A stretch of DNA of 23,999 nt from contig JAEYPE010000211.1 of the NCBI GenBank assembly GCA_023411035.1, positions 1 to 23,999 of the forward strand. The letters are read 5' to 3'. Position 1 is the first letter of the stretch. Every line of letters starts with the position of its first letter. The position numbers and the translations under genes were made by a program. Positions 17,454-23,999 of this stretch are shown here, in pieces. Source of the DNA: Pseudomonadota bacterium. Its GTDB lineage: Bacteria; Pseudomonadota; Alphaproteobacteria; Azospirillales; Azospirillaceae. Under the pieces are notes generated by a model that did not search any database, had not been told where the DNA came from, and saw only the letters and a program-made list of their open reading frames with translations.

Positions 17454-18329
17454 TCAGAGGAAAAGGGCCATGCCTTCGCGGGCGACCAGGGTGCCGCGGC
17501 GCCGGGCTTCGGCGGCGGTGGCGATGACGTCCAGGTCGGCGTCGGTGCGCCGGGGATCGTGGTGGAAGAGGACCGCGCGCTTCACCCCCGCCTCGTCGGC
17601 GATGCGCAGGCATTCCTCCCAGGTCGAATGGCCCCAGCCGACGCGGGCCGGATATTCGGCGTCGGTGTAGGTGCAATCGTAGATCATCAGGTCGCTGCCG
17701 CGCACCAGATCCATCACGGCGGGGTCGCGCCCCTCGGCCGGGTGTTCGGTGTCGGTGACGTAGCACAGGCTGCGCCCGGCGAACTCCACGCGGTAGCCGG
17801 TGGCGCCGTCCGGATGGTTCAGCGTGGCGGTGCGCACGGTGACCCCCGGCTTGACGGCCAGCGTCTCGCCACTGACGAAATCGTGGAAGGTGCAGTCGGC
17901 CTGGAAAATCTCCACCGGGACCGGAAACAGCGGCGCCGACATCATGCATTGCAGGACGGAGCGCATCGTCCGCTCCCGCTCCAGATGGCCGGCCCTGATC
18001 CGCACGGTGCTGGCCGTGTCGAAGGCCGGCGCGAAGAAGGGCAGGCCGCAGATGTGGTCCAGATGGCTGTGGGTCAGCAGCAGATCGACATCCACCGGCC
18101 CGCCCTGGCGCATCAGCGCCTCGCCCAGCGGGCGCAGGCCGGTGCCGGCGTCGAGGACCAGAAGCGCATCCCCGCATCGCACCTCGACGCAGGGGGTGTT
18201 GCCGCCATAGCGGACCGTATCCGGTCCGGGGGAGGCGATGCTGCCGCGCACGCCCCAGAAGCGGACGGTGAAGGCCGGCGGGGTGCCGGGCGCGCCGGAA
18301 CAGGCATCGAAAACGGTTTGTGCCGTCAT
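17454..18329 (-). CDS. MBL-fold metallo-hydrolase
   Basis: 291 aa from ATG 18329. FTVRFWGVRGSIASPGPDTVRYGGNTPCVEV (20-50) is the opening of a well-spread MBL subfamily related to PhnP/RNase Z-like phosphodiesterases. Metal ligands: THSHLDH with His87, His89, Asp91 and His92; His172 in LNHPDG; Asp193 in VTDTEHP; His256/257 in LFHHDP. A complete di-zinc site is therefore expected, in the cytoplasm. Some members occur with cyclic-nucleotide or two-component genes and are suggested phosphodiesterases, but no substrate can be assigned here. It stands alone between a convergent-side gap and a divergent DUF2786 protein; an 11-bp inverted repeat lies 65-95 bases upstream of its start. No strong ribosome site is visible before the ATG. 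Confidence 0.9.
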   Translation of the reverse strand: MTAQTVFDACSGAPGTPPAFTVRFWGVRGSIASPGPDTVRYGGNTPCVEVRCGDALLVLDAGTGLRPLGEALMRQGGPVDVDLLLTHSHLDHICGLPFFAPAFDTASTVRIRAGHLERERTMRSVLQCMMSAPLFPVPVEIFQADCTFHDFVSGETLAVKPGVTVRTATLNHPDGATGYRVEFAGRSLCYVTDTEHPAEGRDPAVMDLVRGSDLMIYDCTYTDAEYPARVGWGHSTWEECLRIADEAGVKRAVLFHHDPRRTDADLDVIATAAEARRRGTLVAREGMALFL

Positions 18330-18393
18330 GGTCCGGACAATTTGGCGGTAGGACCCTCGCGAGTCGAGTGAAAAGGTTGCTCCACGAAACGAC

Positions 18394-18424
18394 CCGCCGG
18401 ATCGTCCGAAGGCCGATCCGGCGG
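18394..18424. promoter_or_regulatory. Perfect 11-bp inverted repeat in a divergent intergenic region
   Basis: CCGCCGGATCG (18394-18404) and CGATCCGGCGG (18414-18424) pair perfectly around a 9-base loop. It lies between the MBL gene (leftward) and the DUF2786 gene (rightward). No T-run follows on either strand, so an operator or an RNA hairpin in a leader is more likely than an intrinsic terminator. Nothing else clear is seen in the 255-base gap. Confidence 0.6.
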
Positions 18425-18584
18425 CCATTTCGCCTCGGTGGAACGGGTGCCGGGGCGTAGCAGGGGTAGAAGGAAAAGGCATGCCCACCCCCGAGATGTG
18501 GAGATGCCCAATCCAATAAGATGTGGTAGCTTTCGCCCGTTCGCCCTTCGCCGCGATGAATCGCCTCCGGACCCGACCCCACGG

Positions 18585-19316
18585 ATGGACCCAGACAAAC
18601 TCGCCAAAGTCCTCGCCATGGCCGAGTCGGAGCATCAGGGCGAGGCCCAGTCCGCTCTGCGCGCCGCGCGCATCATGCTGTCGAGGGCCGGCCTGTCGTT
18701 CCGCGATCTCGCCCGTGGCGCCCGTCCGGTCTCGCCCACCCCGGAACCGCCGCCCGCCGCCGGCGCCCCGCCGCCCGACCGTCCGCCGCCGCCCGACCAG
18801 CTCGTCCAGGGGCTGCGCCGTCAGGTACGAGATCTGGAGCTGGAGATCGCCGGGCTGAAGCGGCAGCTCGAAAAGAGCAACGGCGACATGGAACGCCAGC
18901 GGGAGGAGGCCGACCGCTGGCGCAGCCTCGCCCGCGAAACCGCCGAGAAGCTGTGGGATCTCGGCAAGGCGCTGGAGCGCAAGCACATCCGCCACACCAG
19001 CGCCGACAAGCGCCGCGCCGTCCTCGACCTGTTGCAGGACCCCGGAAGCGCCCTGCTGGCCGATCACGAGATCGCGCGGCGGGTCGGCACCTCGCCCAAG
19101 CTGGTGGCCCACTGGCGCCGCCGGCTGGCCATCGTCGGGCGGAAGATCCGGCTGCTGCCGGTGGTGCCGCGCGGGCGGGGTCTGTGGGGCGGCGGGCGCC
19201 AGAACGGGCTGACCCGCAACGGGCTGGCGCTGGAAGGCAAGCGGCAGCGCTGGATGGGCTATCCGGTGGCGGTCACCATCTCGGGCCGCGCCGGGCCGCA
19301 GGGCAAGCGGCCCTGA
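18585..19316 (+). CDS. DUF2786-like protein with coiled coil and helix-turn-helix
   Basis: 243 aa from ATG 18585; an in-frame ATG at 18504 would add 27 residues and the frame is open still further upstream, so the start is uncertain. Residues 1-45 (MDPDKLAKVLAMAESEHQGEAQSALRAARIMLSRAGL) match the DUF2786 pattern seen in phage- and plasmid-linked proteins. Residues 50-71 are proline-rich, 72-131 form a charged heptad-like coiled coil (LRRQVRDLELEIAGLKRQLEKS), and 140-180 contain a helix-turn-helix (HEIARRVGTSPKLVAHWRRRL). The C-terminus is basic. A DNA-binding oligomer is the best reading, with regulation or replication/partition as possible roles; no phage or plasmid genes are adjacent. It is divergent from the MBL gene. 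Confidence 0.75.
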   Translation: MDPDKLAKVLAMAESEHQGEAQSALRAARIMLSRAGLSFRDLARGARPVSPTPEPPPAAGAPPPDRPPPPDQLVQGLRRQVRDLELEIAGLKRQLEKSNGDMERQREEADRWRSLARETAEKLWDLGKALERKHIRHTSADKRRAVLDLLQDPGSALLADHEIARRVGTSPKLVAHWRRRLAIVGRKIRLLPVVPRGRGLWGGGRQNGLTRNGLALEGKRQRWMGYPVAVTISGRAGPQGKRP

Positions 19317-19326
19317 CCCGGCTTCC

Positions 19327-19362
19327 CCTATTTTGAAACTTGGCCCTGTTTTGAAACCTGGC
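19327..19362. repeat. 18-bp tandem duplication between convergent genes
   Basis: CCTATTTTGAAACTTGGC (19327-19344) is followed by CCTGTTTTGAAACCTGGC (19345-19362), two mismatches. It fills the 48-base gap between the stops at 19316 (plus) and 19365 (minus). It is AT-richer than its surroundings. Confidence 0.85.
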
Positions 19363-19364
19363 GA

Positions 19365-20711
19365 TCACTTCCCGTTGGGCGCCGCGCTGCCCAGGTCGGT
19401 GGGCGCGTCCGCCGTGTGTGGGCGATCCGCCGCCGTGACCCGCCAGACCGTGTTCGACAGGTCGTCGGCGACGATCAGGGCGCCCTTCGGGTCCACCGCG
19501 ACGCCGACCGGCCGGCCATAGGTCTTGCCGTCCTCCTCCATGAACCCCGTCACGACATCGACCGGGGGACCGGAAGGAACGCCGTCGCGGAAGGGAACGA
19601 AGATCACCCGGTAGCCGCTGGGCACGCTGCGGTTCCAACTGCCATGTTCGCCGACGAACACCCCCTCGGCGAACCGCTCCCCCATCGCGGGCGAGGAAAA
19701 GGCCACGCCGAGCGCCGCGACGTGCGATCCCAGGCTGTAATCCGGCTTGATCGCCACGGCCACCTTCTGCGGATTCTGCGGCTGGGCGCGCGGGTCCAGG
19801 TTCTGACCCCAATAGCTGTAGGGCCAGCCGTAGAAGCCGCCCTCGCGGACCGAGGTGAGGTAATCGGGGACGAGATTCGGTCCAAGCTCGTCGCGCTCGT
19901 TCACCACCGCCCACAGCGCGCCCGATCCCGGCTGGACGGCCAGCGCGGTGGGGTTGCGCAGGCCCGTGGCGTATGGCCGGTGCGCGCCCGTCCGGGCATC
20001 CACTTCCCACACCATCGCGCGGTCGGCCTCGGCGGGCATGCCGCGTTCCGTGATGTTGCTGTTGGAGCCGATGCCGACATACAGGAAGCGCCCGTCCGGG
20101 CTGGCGGCCAGCGACTTGGTCCAGTGGTGGTTGATGTAGGAGGGCAGGTCGGTGACCTTTTCCGGCGGCCCCTCGGCGCGGGTCTGCCCCTCGCGGTAGG
20201 GGAAGCGCACCAGCGCGTCCTGGTTGGCGACGTAGATCTGGTCGTTCACGAAGGCCAGCCCATAGGGCGCGTTGAGATTGTCGGCGAAGACGGTGCGCTC
20301 CTCATAGACGCCGTCGCCATTGGCGTCCCGCAGCAGGGTCAGGCGGTTGCCGCTCTGGACGGAGGTCGTTCCCTTGGCCTTGATAATGCCCGCGATGAAA
20401 TCCTTGGGCCGCAGAGGCGGCTCCGATCCGCCCCGGCCTTCGGCGACCAGGATGTCGCCGTTGGGAAGGACCAGGGTCTGACGCGGGATGCCGAGATCGG
20501 TGGCGATGGCCGTGACGGTGAAACCGTCCGGCACGGTCGGGCGCCGGTCGCCCCAGGACGCGGGGCTGGCGATCTTCATGGTGGGAAGCAGCCCGTGCTG
20601 CTGCTCGGGCAGTTGCGGGTTGGCGCCGTACTCCAGCGGCGACGGGTTGTCGTCGCAGGCGGTCAGCAGGGCGACGAGCGCGGCGGCGGCCAGCAGGCTG
20701 GAGCGGTTCAT
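19365..20711 (-). CDS. Sorbosone dehydrogenase-like beta-propeller lipoprotein
   Basis: 448 aa from ATG 20711, which overlaps the previous stop as ATGA and is preceded by GGGGGAG. LLAAAALVALLTAC gives a lipoprotein signal with Cys19. The body is a PQQ-type sugar dehydrogenase/sorbosone dehydrogenase propeller: VTAIATDLGIPRQTLVLPNGDILVAEGRGG, LNAPYGLAFVNDQIYVANQDALVRFPY, SLAASPDGRFLYVGIGSNSN, ATGLRNPTALAVQPGSGALWAVVNERDELG, GEHGSWNRS and GRPVGVAVDPKGALIVADD. Members are thought to oxidise aldoses or aldonic compounds in the periplasm, but many lack proof, and PQQ dependence is inferred from the family. It is the second gene of a pair with the DUF2231 membrane protein, which could be its membrane partner or electron acceptor. 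Confidence 0.9.
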   Translation of the reverse strand: MNRSSLLAAAALVALLTACDDNPSPLEYGANPQLPEQQHGLLPTMKIASPASWGDRRPTVPDGFTVTAIATDLGIPRQTLVLPNGDILVAEGRGGSEPPLRPKDFIAGIIKAKGTTSVQSGNRLTLLRDANGDGVYEERTVFADNLNAPYGLAFVNDQIYVANQDALVRFPYREGQTRAEGPPEKVTDLPSYINHHWTKSLAASPDGRFLYVGIGSNSNITERGMPAEADRAMVWEVDARTGAHRPYATGLRNPTALAVQPGSGALWAVVNERDELGPNLVPDYLTSVREGGFYGWPYSYWGQNLDPRAQPQNPQKVAVAIKPDYSLGSHVAALGVAFSSPAMGERFAEGVFVGEHGSWNRSVPSGYRVIFVPFRDGVPSGPPVDVVTGFMEEDGKTYGRPVGVAVDPKGALIVADDLSNTVWRVTAADRPHTADAPTDLGSAAPNGK

Positions 20712-21136
20712 CGCATCTCCCCCATTCGAAAACTGGAGAAGCCGAACCACGTCGACAGGGCGGCGGTCACCGCGATGACCGCCGACAGGATCAGCCCGTC
20801 CGGCATGGTCCCCCAGGCATCGCGGGCGTGCACGAAGGCGCTGACGAGGCCGAGCCCGAAGGTGATGAGCAACAGGACGAAATAGACGACCCCCCGCCCC
20901 CGGCGCCGGCCATCGTGGAACAGGTCGATAAATGCCCAAATGAGCGAGAGACCGGTGAAGACCATGCCGCCCGCGATCAGCCAGGCGGCGAAATTGCTCC
21001 ATTGGATCTCATAGGTCATGGAGTAGGCGATGTCGCTGACCAGCGCGCCCAGGAACAGCGGCAGGGTGGAGGCGAGCAGCACCGCATGCAGGGGATGGAT
21101 AGCCCTTGCCGGCCCGTGATCGACGATGGCAACCAA
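20708..21136 (-). CDS. DUF2231 integral membrane protein
   Basis: 142 aa using TTG at 21136, chosen because AGGAGAGG lies five bases before it on the minus strand; another in-frame TTG at 21199 would add 21 unconserved-looking residues. Four membrane segments are visible (HAVLLASTLPLFLGALVSD, AAWLIAGGMVFTGLSLIWAF, VVYFVLLLITFGLGLVSAF, LILSAVIAVTAALSTWFGF). The early HP.H motif (ARAIHPLHAVLLAS) is typical of DUF2231, whose members often neighbour sorbosone-dehydrogenase-like genes or haem/redox proteins. Here the stop overlaps the start of such a gene (ATGA), supporting a functional pair. Biochemical role unknown. Confidence 0.85.
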   Translation of the reverse strand: MVAIVDHGPARAIHPLHAVLLASTLPLFLGALVSDIAYSMTYEIQWSNFAAWLIAGGMVFTGLSLIWAFIDLFHDGRRRGRGVVYFVLLLITFGLGLVSAFVHARDAWGTMPDGLILSAVIAVTAALSTWFGFSSFRMGEMR

Positions 21137-21255
21137 GACGTCCTCTCCTTGCCCAACTGGGGTCCGTGCCGAAACAAGCCCGGAACACAGTGTTTTCAAT
21201 GGGAACGCAGGAGGAAGGTTCCAGGTCGCCGCGTGCCGCGGCTCAGGGCCGGGAA

Positions 21256-21945
21256 TCAGGGCACCAGCCGATAGCCGCCGGGCTCCGTCACCAGGATTTC
21301 CGCGTTGGACGGGTCACGTTCGATCTTCTGGCGCAGACGGTAGACGTGGGTTTCCAGAGTGTGGGTGGTGACCCCGGCGTTGTAGCCCCACACCTCGCCC
21401 AGCAGCGTTTCCCGCCCGATCACCGCGCCGCCGGCCCGGTACAGGTATTTCAGGATCGCCGTTTCCTTCTCGGTCAGGCGGATCTTGCGGTTGCCGCCGT
21501 CCGCCAGAAGCAGCTTGGCCGCCGGGCGGAAGCTGTAGGGGCCGATGGCGAAGGCGGCGTCCTCGCTCTGCTCGTACACGCGGAGCTGGGCGCGCAGCCG
21601 GGCCAGCAGAACCCCCATGCGGAAAGGCTTGGTGACATGGTCGCTGGCCCCGGAATCGAGCCCCAGAATCGTATCCGCATCGGAAGAGGCCGCGGTCAGC
21701 AGGATGACCGGGCAGCGCACCCCCTCGCGCCGCAGCAGGCGGCACAGGTCGCGCCCGTCCATGTCCGGCAGCCCGACGTCCAGCAGGATGGCGGAGAAGC
21801 CGCCCTCCCGCGCCACGGCCAGCGCCGACGCGCCGTCGCCGGCCTCCACCGTCTCGAACTCCTCCAGAAGCTGGAGCTGTTCGGCCAGCGATTGCCGGAG
21901 GGCGACATCGTCGTCGATCAGAAGGATGCGTTTCGCAGGCGTCAT
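21256..21945 (-). CDS. OmpR/PhoB-family response regulator
   Basis: 229 aa from ATG 21945; ATG at 21987 in the same frame would add 14 residues, and neither has a clear ribosome site. The receiver domain (5-120) has acidic residues Asp11-Asp12, phosphorylation site Asp56 (ILLDVGLPDMDG), Thr84 and Lys106 (HVTKPF), all intact. The C-terminal winged helix (130-228) has LTEKETAILKYLYR and THTLETHVYRLRQKIERD, the OmpR recognition-helix region. No histidine kinase is in the window, so it is an orphan here. It is divergent from ribA across 233 bases and could regulate it or itself. Confidence 0.93.
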   Translation of the reverse strand: MTPAKRILLIDDDVALRQSLAEQLQLLEEFETVEAGDGASALAVAREGGFSAILLDVGLPDMDGRDLCRLLRREGVRCPVILLTAASSDADTILGLDSGASDHVTKPFRMGVLLARLRAQLRVYEQSEDAAFAIGPYSFRPAAKLLLADGGNRKIRLTEKETAILKYLYRAGGAVIGRETLLGEVWGYNAGVTTHTLETHVYRLRQKIERDPSNAEILVTEPGGYRLVP

Positions 21946-22143
21946 GCGGGGGTGTTCATGGGTGGCTCCGGGCGCGGAACTTATCATGGCCCGTGCGGGA
22001 TTGCCCTAGCCTTATCGGAAGAGCCGGCGGTCGCTTCCGCCATCGTTGCGTGCCCGGCAACGGTGTGGCGCGCGGGATTTGCTGGACAGGGGTGCGCCAC
22101 CTGCGCTTTGCTTCCGGCGCTCTCCGACCCATGTCGGGATCTT

Positions 22144-22175
22144 TCGCCCTTCGGGGCGCATCATGCGAAGCCTCA
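22144..22175 (+). promoter_or_regulatory. Short hairpins in the ribA leader
   Basis: CGCCC-TTCG-GGGCG (about 22146-22159) is a five-pair stem closed by a UUCG-type tetraloop, and CGCAT-C-ATGCG follows at about 22158-22168. Both lie within 35 bases of the ribA ATG and could affect ribosome access. No FMN (RFN) riboswitch core is recognisable here. Confidence 0.35.
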
Positions 22176-22178
22176 GTT

Positions 22179-23348
22179 ATGTACGCCGACGCCCCTATCG
22201 ACTCCGCCTTGCCCGAAGCCGTCCTGCCCATGGACGAAGCCGCCATGCGCGCGGTGGACCGGGCGCTGGCCGCCATGCGCCGGGGCGAAGCCGTCGCCAT
22301 CGAAACCGCCGACGGCAGCGTCGGCGCCGCGGTATCGGTGGAATCCGTGGCGATCGACGCGGTTCAGCGGCTGGTGCAGTTGACCGGCGGCTCGCCGGTG
22401 CTGGCCGTCACCCGCCGCCGGGCCACCGTGCTGAAGCTGATGCAGGAGGGGACGGGCGTCGTCGCCCTGTCGCTGCCCCGCTGTCTGACCGCGGACGAGG
22501 CCCACGCGCTGGCCGATCCCGAATACCGCCCGGATGGCGGCCCGGATGGCGGGATTCCCGCGGGCCTGACCGCCACGGCCACGGACCCCGGTTCGCGCGA
22601 AGCCGCGGCGGTGGACCTCGCCCGGCTGGCGCGCCTGCTGCCGGCGGCGATCGTCGCCCCAGCCTCCGGCCATGAGGGGAGCGCGGCGGAGTGGGCGGCG
22701 GAACATGACCTGCTGCTGGTCCGCGCCCGCGACATCGCCGATTACCGCGTCCATGTGGTGCGCACGCTGCGCCGGGTCGCGGAGGCGCGCGTTCCCCTGT
22801 CCGGCGCGGAAAACACCCGCATCGCCGCCTTCCGCCCCATCGACGGCGGGCCGGAGCATCTGGCGATCATCGTCGGCAACCCGGCGGAGGACGAGCCGGT
22901 GCTGGCCCGCCTGCATTCGGAATGTTTCACCGGCGACCTGCTGGGCAGTCTGCGTTGCGACTGCGGCCAGCAGCTCCGCGGCGCCATCGCGGAGATCGCG
23001 CGGCACGGCAGCGGCGTGCTGCTCTATCTGGCGCAGGAGGGTCGGGGGATCGGCCTCGTCAACAAGCTGCGCGCCTACCGCATCCAGGACCGCGGCTTCG
23101 ACACGGTGGACGCCAACGAAATCCTCGGCTTCGAGGCGGACGAGCGGGCCTATCTGCCGGCGGCGGAGATGCTGCGGCAGTTGGGCTTCAACGCCGTGCG
23201 GCTGATGACCAACAACCCGGAAAAGCTGCGCCAGCTCGCCCGCTGCGGGATCGAGGTGGTGGAGCGCGTTCCCCACATCTTCCCGGCCAACGGCCACAAC
23301 GAAGGCTATCTGCGCACCAAGGCGGAGCGCAGCGGCCACATGTTCTGA
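22179..23348 (+). CDS. ribA: GTP cyclohydrolase II with degenerate N-terminal extension
   Basis: 389 aa; the first committed step of riboflavin synthesis, GTP to diaminohydroxyphosphoribosyl-aminopyrimidine phosphate plus formate. The catalytic domain fills about 205-389. Zinc ligands are Cys249, Cys260 and Cys262 (HSECFTGDLLGSLRCDCG), the GTP-binding EGRGIGL is at 287-293, a family tyrosine at 300 (LRAYRIQDRG), and the C-terminus GYLRTKAERSGHMF is diagnostic. Residues 1-200 are in the position of the RibB (DHBP synthase) domain of bifunctional RibBA proteins, but the RibB acidic motif (DDE.REnEGD) is absent, the region reading AIETADGSVGAA; DHBP synthase activity is therefore unlikely and a separate ribB is expected elsewhere. 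Gly/Pro/Asp repeats at about 115-127 mark a linker. The start ATG at 22179 has only a weak ribosome site. Confidence 0.93.
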   Translation: MYADAPIDSALPEAVLPMDEAAMRAVDRALAAMRRGEAVAIETADGSVGAAVSVESVAIDAVQRLVQLTGGSPVLAVTRRRATVLKLMQEGTGVVALSLPRCLTADEAHALADPEYRPDGGPDGGIPAGLTATATDPGSREAAAVDLARLARLLPAAIVAPASGHEGSAAEWAAEHDLLLVRARDIADYRVHVVRTLRRVAEARVPLSGAENTRIAAFRPIDGGPEHLAIIVGNPAEDEPVLARLHSECFTGDLLGSLRCDCGQQLRGAIAEIARHGSGVLLYLAQEGRGIGLVNKLRAYRIQDRGFDTVDANEILGFEADERAYLPAAEMLRQLGFNAVRLMTNNPEKLRQLARCGIEVVERVPHIFPANGHNEGYLRTKAERSGHMF

Positions 23349-23361
23349 GACTCGACTCTTC

Positions 23362-23402
23362 GGGAGGCAGGAAACGCCTCCCACCCGGCAGCTCTTGCCG
23401 GG
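23362..23402 (+). terminator. Tandem strong hairpins downstream of ribA
   Basis: GGGAGGC (23362-23368) pairs with GCCTCCC (23376-23382), and CCCGGCA (23384-23390) with TGCCGGG (23396-23402); both stems are perfect 7-bp. They begin 14 bases after the ribA stop. No T-run follows, so they may be a GC-type terminator or 3' end stabiliser rather than a canonical intrinsic terminator. A further small stem CGCCC-AAA-GGGCG sits at 23429-23441. Confidence 0.55.
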
Positions 23403-23459
23403 CCGCGTCCCGGATGCCAGCCGGAAGGCGCCCAAAGGGCGGGAAATCAGCCCCCAAAA

Positions 23460-23476
23460 CTGGCACGCCGGTTGCT
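23460..23476 (+). promoter_or_regulatory. Sigma-54 (RpoN) promoter
   Basis: CTGGCACGCCGGTTGCT matches the -24/-12 consensus TGGCACG-N4-TTGCW at every defined position. The predicted start is about 23487, some 26 bases before the ATG at 23513. No NifA-type TGT-N10-ACA or obvious NtrC site is visible between 23349 and 23459. Confidence 0.85.
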
Positions 23477-23512
23477 TAGTCCAGGGCTGGACACCGCGAC
23501 GGGAGACCGCCC

Positions 23513-23999
23513 ATGGCCATAGACGCCACCACCATCGACGCAGCCGCCGCTTCGCGGCCGGTGCAGCGCGAGCGGTCGCCGGCCCTGGGCGTCATGGAAA
23601 GCCGGGACAGCCCCGACCGGTACGAAGCCGAGGCCGAGATGTCCTTCGGCGATTTCCTGGACATCATCAACCCGCTTCAGCACATCCCGATCGTCAGCAC
23701 CATCTACCGCGAGATCACCGGCGACACGATCAAGCCGTCGTCCAAGGTCATCGGCGGCATCCTGTTCGGCGGCCCGTTGGGCGGCATGGCCTCCATCGCC
23801 AACGCGGTGGTGGAGGAAGCCCAGGGCAAGGACATCGGCGGGCAGGTGATGGCCTCGCTCGGCTTCGGCGGCAGCGGCGGCGGCGATGGTGACGGCCAGC
23901 CGCCCGCCGGGTCGTCCGGAGCCACCACGGTCGCCGCACTGCCGGAGCGCGCCTCCGCAAGCCCGGTTCCGGCTGCGGCCGCCGCGACTGCCGCTTCGC
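23513..23999 (+). CDS. Protein of unknown function, 3' end beyond window
   Basis: 162 codons visible from ATG 23513, with GGGAGA six bases before it as ribosome site; open to the window edge. No family is recognised with confidence. Features visible: a polar N-terminus (to about 40); a conserved-looking block FGDFLDIINPLQHIPIVSTIYREITGDTIKP at about 45-75; a glycine-rich, mildly hydrophobic segment SKVIGGILFGGPLGGMASIANAVVEE at about 78-103; then a Gly/Ser/Asp-rich and Ala/Pro-rich low-complexity tail. The glycine-rich segment could be a membrane-interacting hairpin. The sigma-54 promoter just upstream implies control by an enhancer-binding protein, as for flagellar, nitrogen or polymer/stress genes. 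Confidence 0.75.
   Translation, partial: MAIDATTIDAAAASRPVQRERSPALGVMESRDSPDRYEAEAEMSFGDFLDIINPLQHIPIVSTIYREITGDTIKPSSKVIGGILFGGPLGGMASIANAVVEEAQGKDIGGQVMASLGFGGSGGGDGDGQPPAGSSGATTVAALPERASASPVPAAAAATAAS

Noticed and set aside
17454..19112. Longer 552-residue version of the MBL protein
   Set aside because: The extra N-terminal part is the antisense of the DUF2786 gene and intergenic DNA; the family begins at FTVRFWGVRG just after ATG 18329.
21946..22178. FMN (RFN) riboswitch upstream of ribA
   Set aside because: None of the conserved RFN core segments could be found by eye; only short hairpins are present. A covariance search could overturn this.
23349..23459. NifA or NtrC enhancer site for the sigma-54 promoter
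   Set aside because: No TGT-N10-ACA and no TGCACC/GGTGCA pair could be seen in the 110 bases upstream; enhancers may lie further away inside ribA.

Overview
The window is GC-rich throughout (roughly two thirds G+C or more) with strong GC3 bias. Gene families, overlapping ATGA/GTGA gene junctions and REP-like palindromes suggest an alphaproteobacterial chromosome or chromid, most like Rhodospirillales/Azospirillum. That assignment is a judgement from protein style, not from a database search. About nineteen protein genes are supported. I see no rRNA, tRNA, CRISPR array, transposase or prophage gene. No gene-free stretch exceeds 300 bases; the larger gaps (4442-4662, 8960-9162, 17294-17453, 18330-18584, 21946-22178, 23349-23512) are covered by site entries where something is visible.

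Region 1 (1-10530) looks like an envelope glycan locus read outward from a divergent control region at 4442-4662. Leftward: a COG4671-type glycosyltransferase, a GT4-type glycosyltransferase (GTGA overlap), a PAS-GGDEF diguanylate cyclase, and a third glycosyltransferase that runs off the window edge. Rightward: an unusual 879-residue ABC-exporter-like protein with decayed ATPase motifs, a stand-alone cyclic-nucleotide-binding protein, a second COG4671-like glycosyltransferase, a NodB-type polysaccharide deacetylase and a small membrane protein. The combination suggests a surface or exported polysaccharide or glycolipid pathway tied to nucleotide second messengers. The partial glycosyltransferase carries an in-frame REP-like insertion followed by a 7-residue duplication whose copies differ only at synonymous third positions.

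Region 2 (10527-16501) is a complete peptide-type ABC importer: fused double ATPase, family 5 binding protein and two permeases, with every junction overlapping or nearly so. It is joined by ATGA overlap to the last gene of region 1.

Region 3 (16502-21199) is a mix: an M15/DUF882 lipoprotein with a recognisable promoter and an overlapping inverted repeat, an MBL-fold hydrolase, a DUF2786-coiled-coil-HTH protein, and a translationally coupled pair of DUF2231 membrane protein and sorbosone-dehydrogenase-like lipoprotein.

Region 4 (21256-23999) holds an OmpR-type response regulator with no visible kinase partner, divergent from ribA (GTP cyclohydrolase II with a degenerate N-terminal extension). 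Tandem hairpins follow ribA, then a near-perfect sigma-54 promoter drives a partial gene of unknown function that runs off the right edge.
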